A DNA stretch of 21,138 bases from a virus: IMG/VR virus record IMGVR_UViG_3300032282_002519, positions 1 through 21,138 of that record, one strand, 5' to 3'. The translations under genes and the position numbers were made by a program. Below the pieces are notes generated by a model that worked only from the letters and a program-made list of their open reading frames with translations, was not told the DNA's origin and did no database searches. Shown piece after piece: positions 1 to 6,873 of the stretch; position 1 is the stretch's first letter, and every line of letters starts with the position of its first letter.

Positions 1-4
1 TAAA

Positions 5-493
5 ATGGTAACAAATAATTTTGAAGAACCAGTAAGTATGACAAGAGGAACACCTTATATATTATATAAAAAAGATGGAGAAATCTGGATAGGATATTCA
101 GATGAGTTCAATGGAGATATGTACCCAGGTGGTGCATATGAAAGTATGGTAGATGCTCTTAAAGAAGTAACTACATATGAAGACTTTGGATTATGTATAC
201 ACAAATTTAATAAAGAAAATCATGATTATTCTGATCTAGGAATACATCACAAACCACTAAAAGAATACATAAATAGTGATGATGAGACTATAAATTTTAG
301 TAATGATTATTATGAGTACTGGTTTAGTGATTACCTATTCTTTCTAAACTTAACAGGTGATAATTTCACATTCATTATGAAAGATGAAAAGCCTATGGTA
401 ATAAATAATGATATGATCTTTACTGTAAATTTTGGTGAATCAGAAGGTGTATATGTTGCTAGTGCATCAAGGTATATATCCACAGAGATATAA
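5..493 (+). CDS. Hypothetical protein, 162 aa
   Basis: I do not recognise this protein. It is acidic, rich in aromatic residues (Tyr, Phe, Trp) and soluble-looking, with no signal peptide or clear membrane segment. The first ATG at 5 directly follows a TAA at 1-3, in the A-rich context usual for this window, which suggests close packing behind a gene outside the window. A second in-frame ATG at 38 would remove 11 residues. The N-terminal part (about residues 12-45) alternates short strands and glycines and looks like a small beta domain. Its last 35 bases overlap the convergent minus-strand gene that ends at 459. No function can be assigned. Confidence 0.7.
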   Translation: MVTNNFEEPVSMTRGTPYILYKKDGEIWIGYSDEFNGDMYPGGAYESMVDALKEVTTYEDFGLCIHKFNKENHDYSDLGIHHKPLKEYINSDDETINFSNDYYEYWFSDYLFFLNLTGDNFTFIMKDEKPMVINNDMIFTVNFGESEGVYVASASRYISTEI

Positions 494-866
494 TAGCAAC
501 ACTAGTAGATACCCAACCAATTTTAACCCATTTTAGTTTAACTTTAGATGTATGTACATCTTTAGTTAAATCTTTAATGTCTTGATTTTGTTTGTTTATT
601 ACATTGGCTGCTAAAGTAACCTGGATTTTTTGTTTAGCTATTATATCTTTTTGGGATGTAATAATTGTATCAGCAAAATCTAATTGTTTATTGGCTACTA
701 TTAACAAAGCATCACACTCTCTATTTTCAATAAGATTAAGTGCAATTGCTCTTAATTCTTCTTGATTATAACAAATTGTGCTATCTTTGTGGGAGTCCTG
801 CATTTGTCCTAATAATTGAGTCCAGCTGAATAACAGTGGCAGTAGGTACTTTAGATTTTTGTTCAC
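459..866 (-). CDS. Spanin-partner-like membrane protein, 135 aa, GTG start
   Basis: The protein starts with a short basic stretch and a hydrophobic segment (residues 5-20) resembling a signal peptide. A periplasmic-type region with two cysteines (near residues 32 and 50) and a long helical, coiled-coil-like stretch (about 55-112) follow. It ends in a hydrophobic segment (about 114-133) that could be a membrane anchor. The start is GTG at 866: a stop lies at 900-902 in this frame and no ATG precedes the hydrophobic segment. The first 86 bases overlap the 3' end of the upstream minus-strand gene in another frame, as spanin pairs often do. No lipobox cysteine follows the signal-like segment, so it is not a canonical outer-membrane o-spanin. 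A lysis role is inferred from topology and overlap only; it could be another envelope protein. Confidence 0.6.
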   Translation of the reverse strand: MNKNLKYLLPLLFSWTQLLGQMQDSHKDSTICYNQEELRAIALNLIENRECDALLIVANKQLDFADTIITSQKDIIAKQKIQVTLAANVINKQNQDIKDLTKDVHTSKVKLKWVKIGWVSTSVAIISLWIYTLMH

Positions 867-1098
867 GGTATTTGATTTTAATTTTAGGTGGTAATAATTT
901 TAAACTATCTAGTACTCTTACATAAGTAACCATTTTCTTTTCCTCTATTGATATTAATAAATTTAATTTTTTAATACTATCTGTATAAGGAGTAATATCA
1001 AAAGGTTTTTTTGTTACTACAACAGGATTTTTAATAACCAATATAAAGGCTAGTAATAATAAAGCAAAAGCAAATAATAAATAGTCTAAAAGTTTCAT
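781..1098 (-). CDS. i-spanin-like (Rz-like) single-pass membrane protein, 105 aa
   Basis: A strongly hydrophobic segment at residues 5-23, after a short basic start, predicts an N-terminal inner-membrane anchor. The rest is charged and helical (about 35-100), as expected for the periplasmic arm of an inner-membrane spanin, which with a partner fuses the two membranes at the end of phage lysis. Length (105 aa), topology and the overlapping downstream gene in another frame all fit an Rz-type protein. No endolysin or holin is visible beside it, so the lysis assignment is inferred. It opens a two-gene minus-strand unit and is preceded by a TAnnTTTG-type promoter element and a 16-bp palindrome in the divergent intergenic region. 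Confidence 0.6.
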   Translation of the reverse strand: MKLLDYLLFAFALLLLAFILVIKNPVVVTKKPFDITPYTDSIKKLNLLISIEEKKMVTYVRVLDSLKLLPPKIKIKYREQKSKVPTATVIQLDSIIRTNAGLPQR

Positions 1099-1100
1099 AA

Positions 1101-1116
1101 TAGTAAATATTTACTA
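1101..1116. promoter_or_regulatory. Perfect 16-bp palindrome, possible operator
   Basis: TAGTAAATATTTACTA reads the same on both strands. It lies between the start of the minus-strand lysis-like pair (1098) and the + strand replication block (1174), immediately downstream, in the minus direction, of a TAAATTTG element. A dimeric repressor site overlapping the minus-strand transcription start is a reasonable inference. In DNA this AT-rich, chance palindromes are not rare. Confidence 0.4.
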
Positions 1117-1124
1117 CAAATTTA
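1117..1124 (-). promoter_or_regulatory. Bacteroidota-type -7 promoter element
   Basis: On the minus strand this reads TAAATTTG, an exact match to the TAnnTTTG -7 element of primary-sigma promoters in Bacteroidota. It lies about 20 bases upstream of the ATG at 1098, so a transcript would start roughly inside the adjacent palindrome. No convincing -33 TTTG is present at the usual distance, so only half of the promoter is supported. Confidence 0.35.
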
Positions 1125-1173
1125 ACAAATAATCATAGAAATATAGAAATAAATCTAAAAAAACACATATAAA

Positions 1174-1743
1174 ATGAAAGATATTGAAGAATTAGAAGAA
1201 AGTATTAGTGTTGTATCAGATAAATATGTTAAAATTGATATAAAAACCATTAAAAAATCAGAAAATAAATTATTTAAACAGCTGGAACAAGATAGATCAC
1301 AAAATGCTGAAGAGTATATTCAATTATTTAAAGAAAATTTTTTAAAATTATACGGTATATCTCCAATAATTATTTATACATTGAAGCCCGATATTTATTA
1401 TCCTATATCTTTAGAAAATTTAGAAAATATTTGTAATGCATTTATTGATCCTAATGAAAGAGCAACTATAAGAGATAGAAACAGAGCAAGAACTATTGTA
1501 TTAGCAAGACATATATTCTTTTATGTAGCTTGTAAAATGAAATATACTACTGTGTTTCTTGCATCATACTTGGGTTGGCATCATGCTAGTATTGTTCATG
1601 CTAAAAAGACTATAAATACAGCATTAGAAGTAAATGATTTTGAAACAATTAGTAAGATAAAAATAGTATATGATGAAATTGAAAAAAGAATTAGAGCTAA
1701 CACCATTGTTCAATCTAATGATAAAGGAGAACCTATCTCCTAA
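1174..1743 (+). CDS. DnaA domain IV-like DNA-binding protein, 189 aa
   Basis: The C-terminal half resembles DNA-binding domain IV of the initiator DnaA. Residues 104-113 (RARTIVLARH) match the conserved R-x-x-AR-x-I helix start, and residues 134-147 (GWHHASIVHAKKTI) match the DnaA signature around its recognition helix (usually G-x-RDHSTV-x-HA). The N-terminal 90 residues are helical and contain no Walker motifs, so the AAA+ ATPase of DnaA is absent. It probably binds DNA-box sequences near the phage origin or in promoters, or captures host origin functions. It opens the + strand replication block, ahead of the winged-helix protein and the helicase, which supports a role in initiation. The upstream sequence is A-rich (cacatataaaATG). 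Its last 74 bases overlap the next gene. Confidence 0.7.
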   Translation: MKDIEELEESISVVSDKYVKIDIKTIKKSENKLFKQLEQDRSQNAEEYIQLFKENFLKLYGISPIIIYTLKPDIYYPISLENLENICNAFIDPNERATIRDRNRARTIVLARHIFFYVACKMKYTTVFLASYLGWHHASIVHAKKTINTALEVNDFETISKIKIVYDEIEKRIRANTIVQSNDKGEPIS

Positions 1744-2281
1744 TGAATTATATGTTCTTGATTGTATTTCTCAAAGTATCCCAACAGTAAATGTTAATTT
1801 ACATCTAGAAATTAGAGCACTAATAAGAGATGGTTGGATAAAAGATGAGAGTTCTGGTAAAGGATATAAGTATTCTCTTACACCTAAAGCTACCATGTTA
1901 TTATCTACTTTTGGTATTCCAAAGCCTAATGAATTGACAGTCAACATCTTAGATAATATTACTAAGTATTTAGATATGTTTCCTAGAGGTAAACTACCAA
2001 GTGGTAAACCGGCCAGATCTGATAAGAAGAATTTAGAAAACAATTTTAAATGGTTTTTTAATAACTTTTCCTATAGTTGGGATACAATCTTTAAAGCAAC
2101 TGCATATTATGTAGATGAGTTTGAGAAAGTTAACTACCTGTATATGAGAACATCACAATACTTTATTAGAAAAAGAGAAGATGGTAACAATTATGGTTCT
2201 GAATTAGCAAATTATTGTTCAATTATAGAGTCAGGAGATGATATAGATACTAATAATCATTTCAAACAAAATGTTGTATAG
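1670..2281 (+). CDS. Winged-helix-like protein upstream of helicase, possible helicase loader, 203 aa
   Basis: Residues 25-80 look like a winged helix: helices around NLSPNELYVL, a recognition-helix-like segment HLEIRALIRDGWI, then a beta wing before SLTPKATMLL. Residues 104-185 form a second helical region rich in aromatics, with a basic linker (RGKLPSGKPARS) and a YMRTSQYFIRK segment. Such proteins just before a phage replicative helicase are often initiators or loaders (DnaD- or lambda O-like), but I see no specific signature, so this rests on context. ATG 1670 is chosen because it has an A-rich upstream region and because the N-terminal amphipathic segment runs smoothly into the domain; ATG 1718 would cut the unusual 74-base overlap to 26 bases. 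Confidence 0.65.
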   Translation: MMKLKKELELTPLFNLMIKENLSPNELYVLDCISQSIPTVNVNLHLEIRALIRDGWIKDESSGKGYKYSLTPKATMLLSTFGIPKPNELTVNILDNITKYLDMFPRGKLPSGKPARSDKKNLENNFKWFFNNFSYSWDTIFKATAYYVDEFEKVNYLYMRTSQYFIRKREDGNNYGSELANYCSIIESGDDIDTNNHFKQNVV

Positions 2282-2284
2282 TTT

Positions 2285-2458
2285 ATGGAATTAAAAATTA
2301 ATTTTGGATTATTATTTAATTCAATATTGTGTACATTTGTTTGCTGGAATATTGTAAATTATTTTTTTATTCCAATTAGTTTTATTAAATTTGTTCTCCT
2401 TGAATTATGCTTAACAACTTTACATAAATTGTTTTCATGGTTGTATAGTAAATTATAA
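2285..2458 (+). CDS. Small hydrophobic membrane protein, 57 aa
   Basis: An open frame starts with ATG three bases after the stop of the preceding gene and ends with TAA at 2456-2458. Most of the 57 residues are hydrophobic (Phe, Leu, Ile, Trp), with one probable membrane segment at about residues 8-32 and a second possible one at 33-52. Three cysteines are present. The family is not recognised. Possible roles are a superinfection or host-membrane effector, or a holin-like protein, with nothing decisive. The frame fills the space between the two neighbours, which supports it being real. Confidence 0.5.
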   Translation: MELKINFGLLFNSILCTFVCWNIVNYFFIPISFIKFVLLELCLTTLHKLFSWLYSKL

Positions 2459-2477
2459 ACCTTTTCAATAAACCAAC

Positions 2478-2507
2478 ACCATATGGTATTATACCATGTG
2501 GTATAAT
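2478..2507. promoter_or_regulatory. Tandem near-palindromic repeat upstream of helicase
   Basis: Two adjacent 15-base copies, ACCATATGGTATTAT and ACCATGTGGTATAAT, match at 13 of 15 positions. The first contains the perfect palindrome ACCATATGGT. The junction forms a second symmetry, ATGGTAT-T-ATACCAT (2483-2497). The second copy ends in TATAAT (2502-2507), 11 bases before the helicase ATG at 2519. A regulator-binding site, possibly over a promoter, is inferred. No TTGACA-like or Bacteroidota TTTG element is seen at the right distance. Confidence 0.45.
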
Positions 2508-2518
2508 ATTCTCTAATA

Positions 2519-3517
2519 ATGACTGATTTGTCACACACGAAGCCTTGGAAAACTCAAAGAGAAGGATTTTTAGATTCTTTGATTTACATGCAAGGAAGAA
2601 TGAAAGGTCTTATTAAAAGTATTAAAACTCCCTGGCCTAAGTTTAATGATGCAACAACAGATGGTATAGAATGGCATTCTGTTACAGTCATAGGAGGTAG
2701 ACCAGCTAGTGGTAAAACATTAATGAAAGATCAAATAGTTAGAGAAGCTTTTAGATTAAATGCAGGTGAAGATTTTAGAGCATTAGAATTTCAATTTGAA
2801 ATGCTTGCAAGAACATCTGCTATCAGAGAATACTCCTCTGTTCTAGGTAAGACATATAAACATCTATGTAGTGCTGGAAGTATCTTAAGTGAAGATGAGC
2901 TTAAAGCTTGTCATGACCATGCTAAAGAAAGAGTAAAATACCCTATTGATGTTGTAGAAGAACCATGTACTGTTAGTGAGTTTAAGCAGATAATTGCTGC
3001 ATACATGGAAGAGCATGCTATAATAGATGGGGAAACCAAAACTTATAAAAAAACTATTGTAACCCTTGATCACTCCGTGCTACTCAAAAAAGATGCCTAT
3101 GAAAAGGATAAGTTTGATGTCCTTTATAACCTAGGTGAAGCCTTAACAAATTTTAAAAGAATATATCCCATTGCCTTTATAATACTGACCCAACTTAATA
3201 GAGATATAAATAATCCTGATAGAAATGAAGATGGTAAATATGGGAATCATATATTAGAGTCTGATATTTTTGGAGCTGATGCTCTATTACAACATGCTGA
3301 TACAGTAGTTGGAATAGATAGGCCCAGTAAAAGAAAGATTAAATACTATGGACCTGATAGATATGTAATAGACAATGATAATATTTTAGTATTACATTTT
3401 CTAAAGTGTAGAAATGGAGATGCCAGAATGAGTTTCTTTAAAGCAGAATTTGAAAGAATGAAAATAGTTGAGATGGAAACACCTCCTCAACAAGAGAGAC
3501 GTTTAAATACAAGATAA
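2519..3517 (+). CDS. DnaB-type replicative helicase, RecA-like domain, 332 aa
   Basis: This is a hexameric replicative helicase core that would unwind DNA at the phage fork. Walker A is GRPASGKT (residues 60-67), Walker B lies near IVTLDHS (Asp184), and the DnaB H4-type motif is ILTQLNRDI (222-230). The segment around SDIFGADALLQHADTVVGI (248-266) and the basic LKCRNGDA (295-302) fit the C-terminal DnaB motifs. At 332 residues it lacks the N-terminal helical domain of bacterial DnaB (usually 450-470 aa), leaving about 55 residues before Walker A. It is preceded by the palindromic repeat at 2478-2507. The next gene starts two bases after its stop. Confidence 0.9.
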   Translation: MTDLSHTKPWKTQREGFLDSLIYMQGRMKGLIKSIKTPWPKFNDATTDGIEWHSVTVIGGRPASGKTLMKDQIVREAFRLNAGEDFRALEFQFEMLARTSAIREYSSVLGKTYKHLCSAGSILSEDELKACHDHAKERVKYPIDVVEEPCTVSEFKQIIAAYMEEHAIIDGETKTYKKTIVTLDHSVLLKKDAYEKDKFDVLYNLGEALTNFKRIYPIAFIILTQLNRDINNPDRNEDGKYGNHILESDIFGADALLQHADTVVGIDRPSKRKIKYYGPDRYVIDNDNILVLHFLKCRNGDARMSFFKAEFERMKIVEMETPPQQERRLNTR

Positions 3518-3519
3518 AA

Positions 3520-4071
3520 ATGAATATAAAAACAATAACAGATAACTCTGGAGACAAAAGAGAAAGACTGAAATTAATGAGGGAGCACCAACAGCCCCTG
3601 CTTGATGCAATAGGAGAATCAAATGCATTTTATGTACCTAAGATGGCCTATAAGCCAACTGGTAAGAATGATATTCATGTATCCTTTTTTCCAAGTGAAG
3701 TTAATAGACAATGTGATATCTTTTTAGAGTTCTCAGGTAGAGATTATATACCTGAAGATCCATTGAGAAGATTATTTAAATGGAGATTTAACCCACACTT
3801 TGATGAAGAGTATGAGAAGACTGAAGCAAATGAGAGTGGACAATTTAGATATCTAGTGCCTGTATCTGAATTAGTATTGGTACAAGATCCTAGAAGTGTA
3901 ACAAAAGAAAAAGTAAAGGTAGAAGAAACACCTACTATAGAATTTGATTTAATGGACCCAGAATCTGATGCTCCATTTGATCAGCTAACTATAAGAGATT
4001 TGACTGCTATCTTATTAAAGAAACCGGTAAGTAATAAACAATGGTTAAACAAACTAATAACAGATAAATAA
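3520..4071 (+). CDS. Hypothetical protein between helicase and Sak4-like gene, 183 aa
   Basis: The family is not recognised. The N-terminal two thirds is mixed alpha/beta with many charged and aromatic residues. A strongly acidic linker (about 138-158, with DLMDPESDAPFDQ) leads to a short helical C-terminus with DLTAILLKKPVSNKQWLNKLI around residues 159-180, which looks like a conserved peptide or small interaction domain. It is tightly packed: it starts two bases after the helicase stop, and its TAA shares a base with the ATG of the next gene (TAATG). A helicase or recombination accessory role is inferred from position only. Confidence 0.7.
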   Translation: MNIKTITDNSGDKRERLKLMREHQQPLLDAIGESNAFYVPKMAYKPTGKNDIHVSFFPSEVNRQCDIFLEFSGRDYIPEDPLRRLFKWRFNPHFDEEYEKTEANESGQFRYLVPVSELVLVQDPRSVTKEKVKVEETPTIEFDLMDPESDAPFDQLTIRDLTAILLKKPVSNKQWLNKLITDK

Positions 4072-4754
4072 TGGCACAAAGTATATTAATTATTGCAGAG
4101 TCAGGGTCTGGTAAGTCTACCAGTATAGAGAATTTAGATTCTAAAGAGACCTTTATTATTAACATTGCTAACAAACCATTACCTTTTAAAGGTTGGAAGA
4201 AGAAGTATGAACTACTTACTAAGGATAATCCCCAAGGTAATATGAGTAATACAAGTTCTCCTAATGGTGTATTAAAAGCTATGGATTATATTAGTAATAA
4301 CATGCCTCACATTAAAACTTTAGTAATTGATGATTGGCAATATATGTCAGCATTTGAATACTTTGATAGATGTACAGAGAAAGGCTATGATAAATTCACT
4401 CAGATTGCAGCTGGCTTAGCTACTGTAGGTAAGAAACCAAAAGATCTTAGAGAGGATTTACAAGTATATTTCCTTACTCATGCTGAAGAATCATTAGATA
4501 TTGATGGTAAGAGAAAGATAAAAGCTAAAACAATAGGTAAGATGGTAGATAATGCTTTAACATTAGAAGGCTTATTCTCTATTGTGCTATTTGGTAAAGT
4601 AAAGAAAGATAAAGATGATAACATAAGATATGTATTTGAAACCCAGAACAATGGTGAGAATACATGTAAATCACCACGGGGAATGTTTGAAACATTTGAA
4701 ATCCCAAATGATTTAGAATATGTTAGAAAGTCTATATTAGAGTATGAAAAATAA
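4071..4754 (+). CDS. Sak4-like RecA-fold ATPase, 227 aa
   Basis: A phage ATPase of the Sak4/AAA_24 type, a distant RecA relative that anneals single strands and works with a cognate SSB. Walker A is ESGSGKST (residues 10-17), very near the N-terminus, as in Sak4. Walker B is TLVIDD (83-88). FLTHAEE (134-140) fits the sensor-like strand of the family. A late YVFETQNNGE segment (about 187-196) and SPRGMF (201-206) resemble the conserved C-terminal block of phage nucleotide-binding proteins. The next gene encodes an SSB-like protein, the expected partner. It starts with a TAATG overlap on the preceding gene, suggesting coupled translation. Confidence 0.75.
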   Translation: MAQSILIIAESGSGKSTSIENLDSKETFIINIANKPLPFKGWKKKYELLTKDNPQGNMSNTSSPNGVLKAMDYISNNMPHIKTLVIDDWQYMSAFEYFDRCTEKGYDKFTQIAAGLATVGKKPKDLREDLQVYFLTHAEESLDIDGKRKIKAKTIGKMVDNALTLEGLFSIVLFGKVKKDKDDNIRYVFETQNNGENTCKSPRGMFETFEIPNDLEYVRKSILEYEK

Positions 4755-4778
4755 GTTAACAATTAAAAAAGAAAAAAA

Positions 4779-5453
4779 ATGAACATTAGCACAAAAAACA
4801 TCCCTGTAAACAAAGCAGGTACCCCAAAGACATTACAACCAGGTAATGTACTAGCAAAAATTAATAGTATTGCTTTAGAGCCTTATACTTATAAACCAGG
4901 AGCTGATTATTTAGTTCTTAATTTAGAAGGTACAGATAGAGGTGCAGAGTTTGAAGGATTCTTTATTAATAAAGATAAGCCAGACTTAGGAAGACATAAA
5001 GGCCAAGTAGGTAAGGTTAAAACTTCTGAATGGGCATATGCAGATGGTACTACTACATCAGGTATTGTTATTAAAAAGAATGATGAGATCCTCAAATTCA
5101 TTAGTAGTTTATGTAAAGAGTTAAATATCAATTGGTTAGATGACCAAGATGGTAAACATGCTACAATTGAATTATTAGTAAAAGCTTTTAATACTGAAGC
5201 TCCTTTCAAGAACATCTTTATGAAGTTCTGTTTAGCAGGTAAAGAATATCAAAACAAAGAAGGTTATACCAACTATGATTTGTTCTTACCTAAGTATGCA
5301 AAAGGTAGAGTACCTTATGAAGCATGTGATAAACCAAACAGTAAGATTATTGAATTCAATGAAACAGATCATATCAAAAAGCAAAAGGCTGCTCCTGTAG
5401 CTGGTTTTGGTGGAGATAGTTCTGCATCAGCTGGATCAGATTTTGAATTGTAG
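4779..5453 (+). CDS. Putative single-stranded DNA-binding protein with acidic tail, 224 aa
   Basis: The central region (about 20-170) alternates beta strands with basic and aromatic residues, as in phage OB-fold ssDNA-binding proteins, but no family-specific motif is certain. From about residue 203 it becomes a low-complexity Ala/Gly/Ser linker ending in GSDFEL, like the acidic, hydrophobic C-terminal tip with which SSBs recruit replication and repair partners. It follows the Sak4-like ATPase, a combination known from other phages, and is the last gene before a strong terminator. It has an A-rich leader (aaaaaagaaaaaaaATG). SSB is the best call from tail plus context. Confidence 0.65.
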   Translation: MNISTKNIPVNKAGTPKTLQPGNVLAKINSIALEPYTYKPGADYLVLNLEGTDRGAEFEGFFINKDKPDLGRHKGQVGKVKTSEWAYADGTTTSGIVIKKNDEILKFISSLCKELNINWLDDQDGKHATIELLVKAFNTEAPFKNIFMKFCLAGKEYQNKEGYTNYDLFLPKYAKGRVPYEACDKPNSKIIEFNETDHIKKQKAAPVAGFGGDSSASAGSDFEL

Positions 5454-5477
5454 TATATTCTATAGTTGATAATAATA

Positions 5478-5500
5478 GGGGGTGTAATACCCCCCTTTTT
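5478..5500 (+). terminator. Rho-independent terminator after SSB-like gene
   Basis: GGGGGT (5478-5483) pairs with ACCCCC (5489-5494) around the loop GTAAT, and a T tract follows (5496-5500). This GC block stands out in an AT-rich region and separates the first replication block from the primase gene that starts 13 bases after it. Confidence 0.85.
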
Positions 5501-5512
5501 ATTCTAATAAAA

Positions 5513-6517
5513 ATGATAAGAACAAAGGCTTTACTCTCAGATATAAAAGATGTGCCAAGGACATGGATCTTTGAACATTATCTAAACTTAGAAGAAAAAT
5601 TAAGTGGACAAGATGTAAAAATTAAATCCGTATTTAATGCTAGAGATAAGAATCCTTCTATGTATATTTATTTTAATCAATCTAAAGATCAATATAAGTA
5701 TAAAGATTTTTCTACTGATTGCCAAGGTGATTCAATAGATCTGGTATTAAGACTATTTAACTTAAGTAGCAGAGGTGAATCAGCTTATAAGATCATTACT
5801 GATTACAATGAATATATCTTAACCAATGGTGAGGTAGTCATAAAAGAATTTAAACAGCACTCTAAGTATAAAGTAAGTAACTTTAAGACAAGGACATGGA
5901 CAACTATAGATCAAAGATATTGGTCTAAGTATCATATAGGTTCTAGTCTATTAGAAAAATATAATGTATATCCTTTAGAGTCATATGTATTATCTAAAGA
6001 AGAGGATAATGAAACCAAAGAATTACTAATCTCTGGTAACAATATCTATGGATACTTTAGAAAAGATGGTGTACTATACAAGGTATATCAACCCAAGATT
6101 AAAGATACCAAATTTATTAAAGTCAAAGATTATATACAGGGGATGGATCAACTAACAATGGAAGTTCCGTACTTAGTAATCTGTAGTTCCTTAAAAGATC
6201 TAATGACCTTTGTAAGACTAGGTATCAAAAATGCAGAAGCTATTGCTCCTGACAGTGAGAATACTTTAATACCTGAACATATTATTCATGCATTCAAAAA
6301 TAAGTATAAAGGAATTTGTACCCTATTTGATAATGATGAGGCCGGTATAAGAGCAATGCAAAAATATAAAGACAAGTATAATCTACCTTATGTTATACTA
6401 GATATGGAAAAAGATTTATCTGATTCTATAGAGAAGTATGGTGTAGCAAATATAAGAGATATGCTAATGCCTTTATTATCAAATGAATTAAAACCAAAAG
6501 AAAATGAAAGTAAGTAA
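5513..6517 (+). CDS. DNA primase, TOPRIM type, 334 aa
   Basis: It synthesises RNA primers for the phage fork. The N-terminal region (about 35-85) resembles the CHC2-like fold of DnaG-type primases without zinc ligands: SVFNARDKNPSMYIYF, then YKDFSTDCQGDSIDLVLRLF. The TOPRIM part spans about 218-300, with FDNDEAGIRAM (residues 272-282) as the metal-binding D-x-D block. The first TOPRIM motif, where a catalytic Glu is expected, reads ICSSLKDL (223-230), with Ser instead. No helicase domain is fused; the helicase is a separate upstream gene. It is the first gene after the terminator at 5478-5500. Confidence 0.8.
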   Translation: MIRTKALLSDIKDVPRTWIFEHYLNLEEKLSGQDVKIKSVFNARDKNPSMYIYFNQSKDQYKYKDFSTDCQGDSIDLVLRLFNLSSRGESAYKIITDYNEYILTNGEVVIKEFKQHSKYKVSNFKTRTWTTIDQRYWSKYHIGSSLLEKYNVYPLESYVLSKEEDNETKELLISGNNIYGYFRKDGVLYKVYQPKIKDTKFIKVKDYIQGMDQLTMEVPYLVICSSLKDLMTFVRLGIKNAEAIAPDSENTLIPEHIIHAFKNKYKGICTLFDNDEAGIRAMQKYKDKYNLPYVILDMEKDLSDSIEKYGVANIRDMLMPLLSNELKPKENESK

Positions 6518-6728
6518 AACAGAAGGATATATATCCGATGATGGAGAAATATTCAAAACAGAGTTAGAAGCTATTGAGAATAATGTATATACTATATTAA
6601 GATTAATGGAAGATGAAACAACTATGAGTATAGATACTGATCTTAGTGTACTTACCTGGTTTAAAGATAACAAGGATAAAGTAAACTATATCCTAAATAA
6701 TATAGATAAATTAGATTTACATGAGTAA
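6504..6728 (+). CDS. Hypothetical small acidic protein, 74 aa
   Basis: A small acidic protein, mostly helical after an N-terminal beta hairpin (YISDDGEIFKTELEA). It overlaps the primase gene by 14 bases and starts in A-rich sequence (aaaagaaaATG). The hairpin pattern of aromatic, small loop, then F-x-T-E-x-E-A is common among short phage proteins, but no function is known to me. No membrane segment is present. Confidence 0.65.
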   Translation: MKVSKTEGYISDDGEIFKTELEAIENNVYTILRLMEDETTMSIDTDLSVLTWFKDNKDKVNYILNNIDKLDLHE

Positions 6729-6873
6729 AGGTGCAAAAAAATATGTCTTTAAAAGTAAAGGCGGTGTACAAATAACAATAGTATGTGGTAGCCAAGATCA
6801 TGCTGTAGAAACATTAGCATCTCTTGTTAAGTCTGTATCAGACTTTCCTCACTTAAGAATTATAAAAGTATGA
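6721..6873 (+). CDS. Small basic hypothetical protein, 50 aa
   Basis: ATG at 6721 overlaps the previous gene by eight bases, and the TGA overlaps the next start as ATGA. The frame exactly fills the space between two genes. The product starts lysine-rich (MSKGAKKYVFKSKGG) and continues as one beta segment and one helix. No recognisable domain. Both coupled overlaps support a real gene. Confidence 0.55.
   Translation: MSKGAKKYVFKSKGGVQITIVCGSQDHAVETLASLVKSVSDFPHLRIIKV

Noticed and set aside
1771-2043. 90-aa open frame on the minus strand
   Set aside because: Antisense to the winged-helix-like gene, with no start context or recognisable domain.
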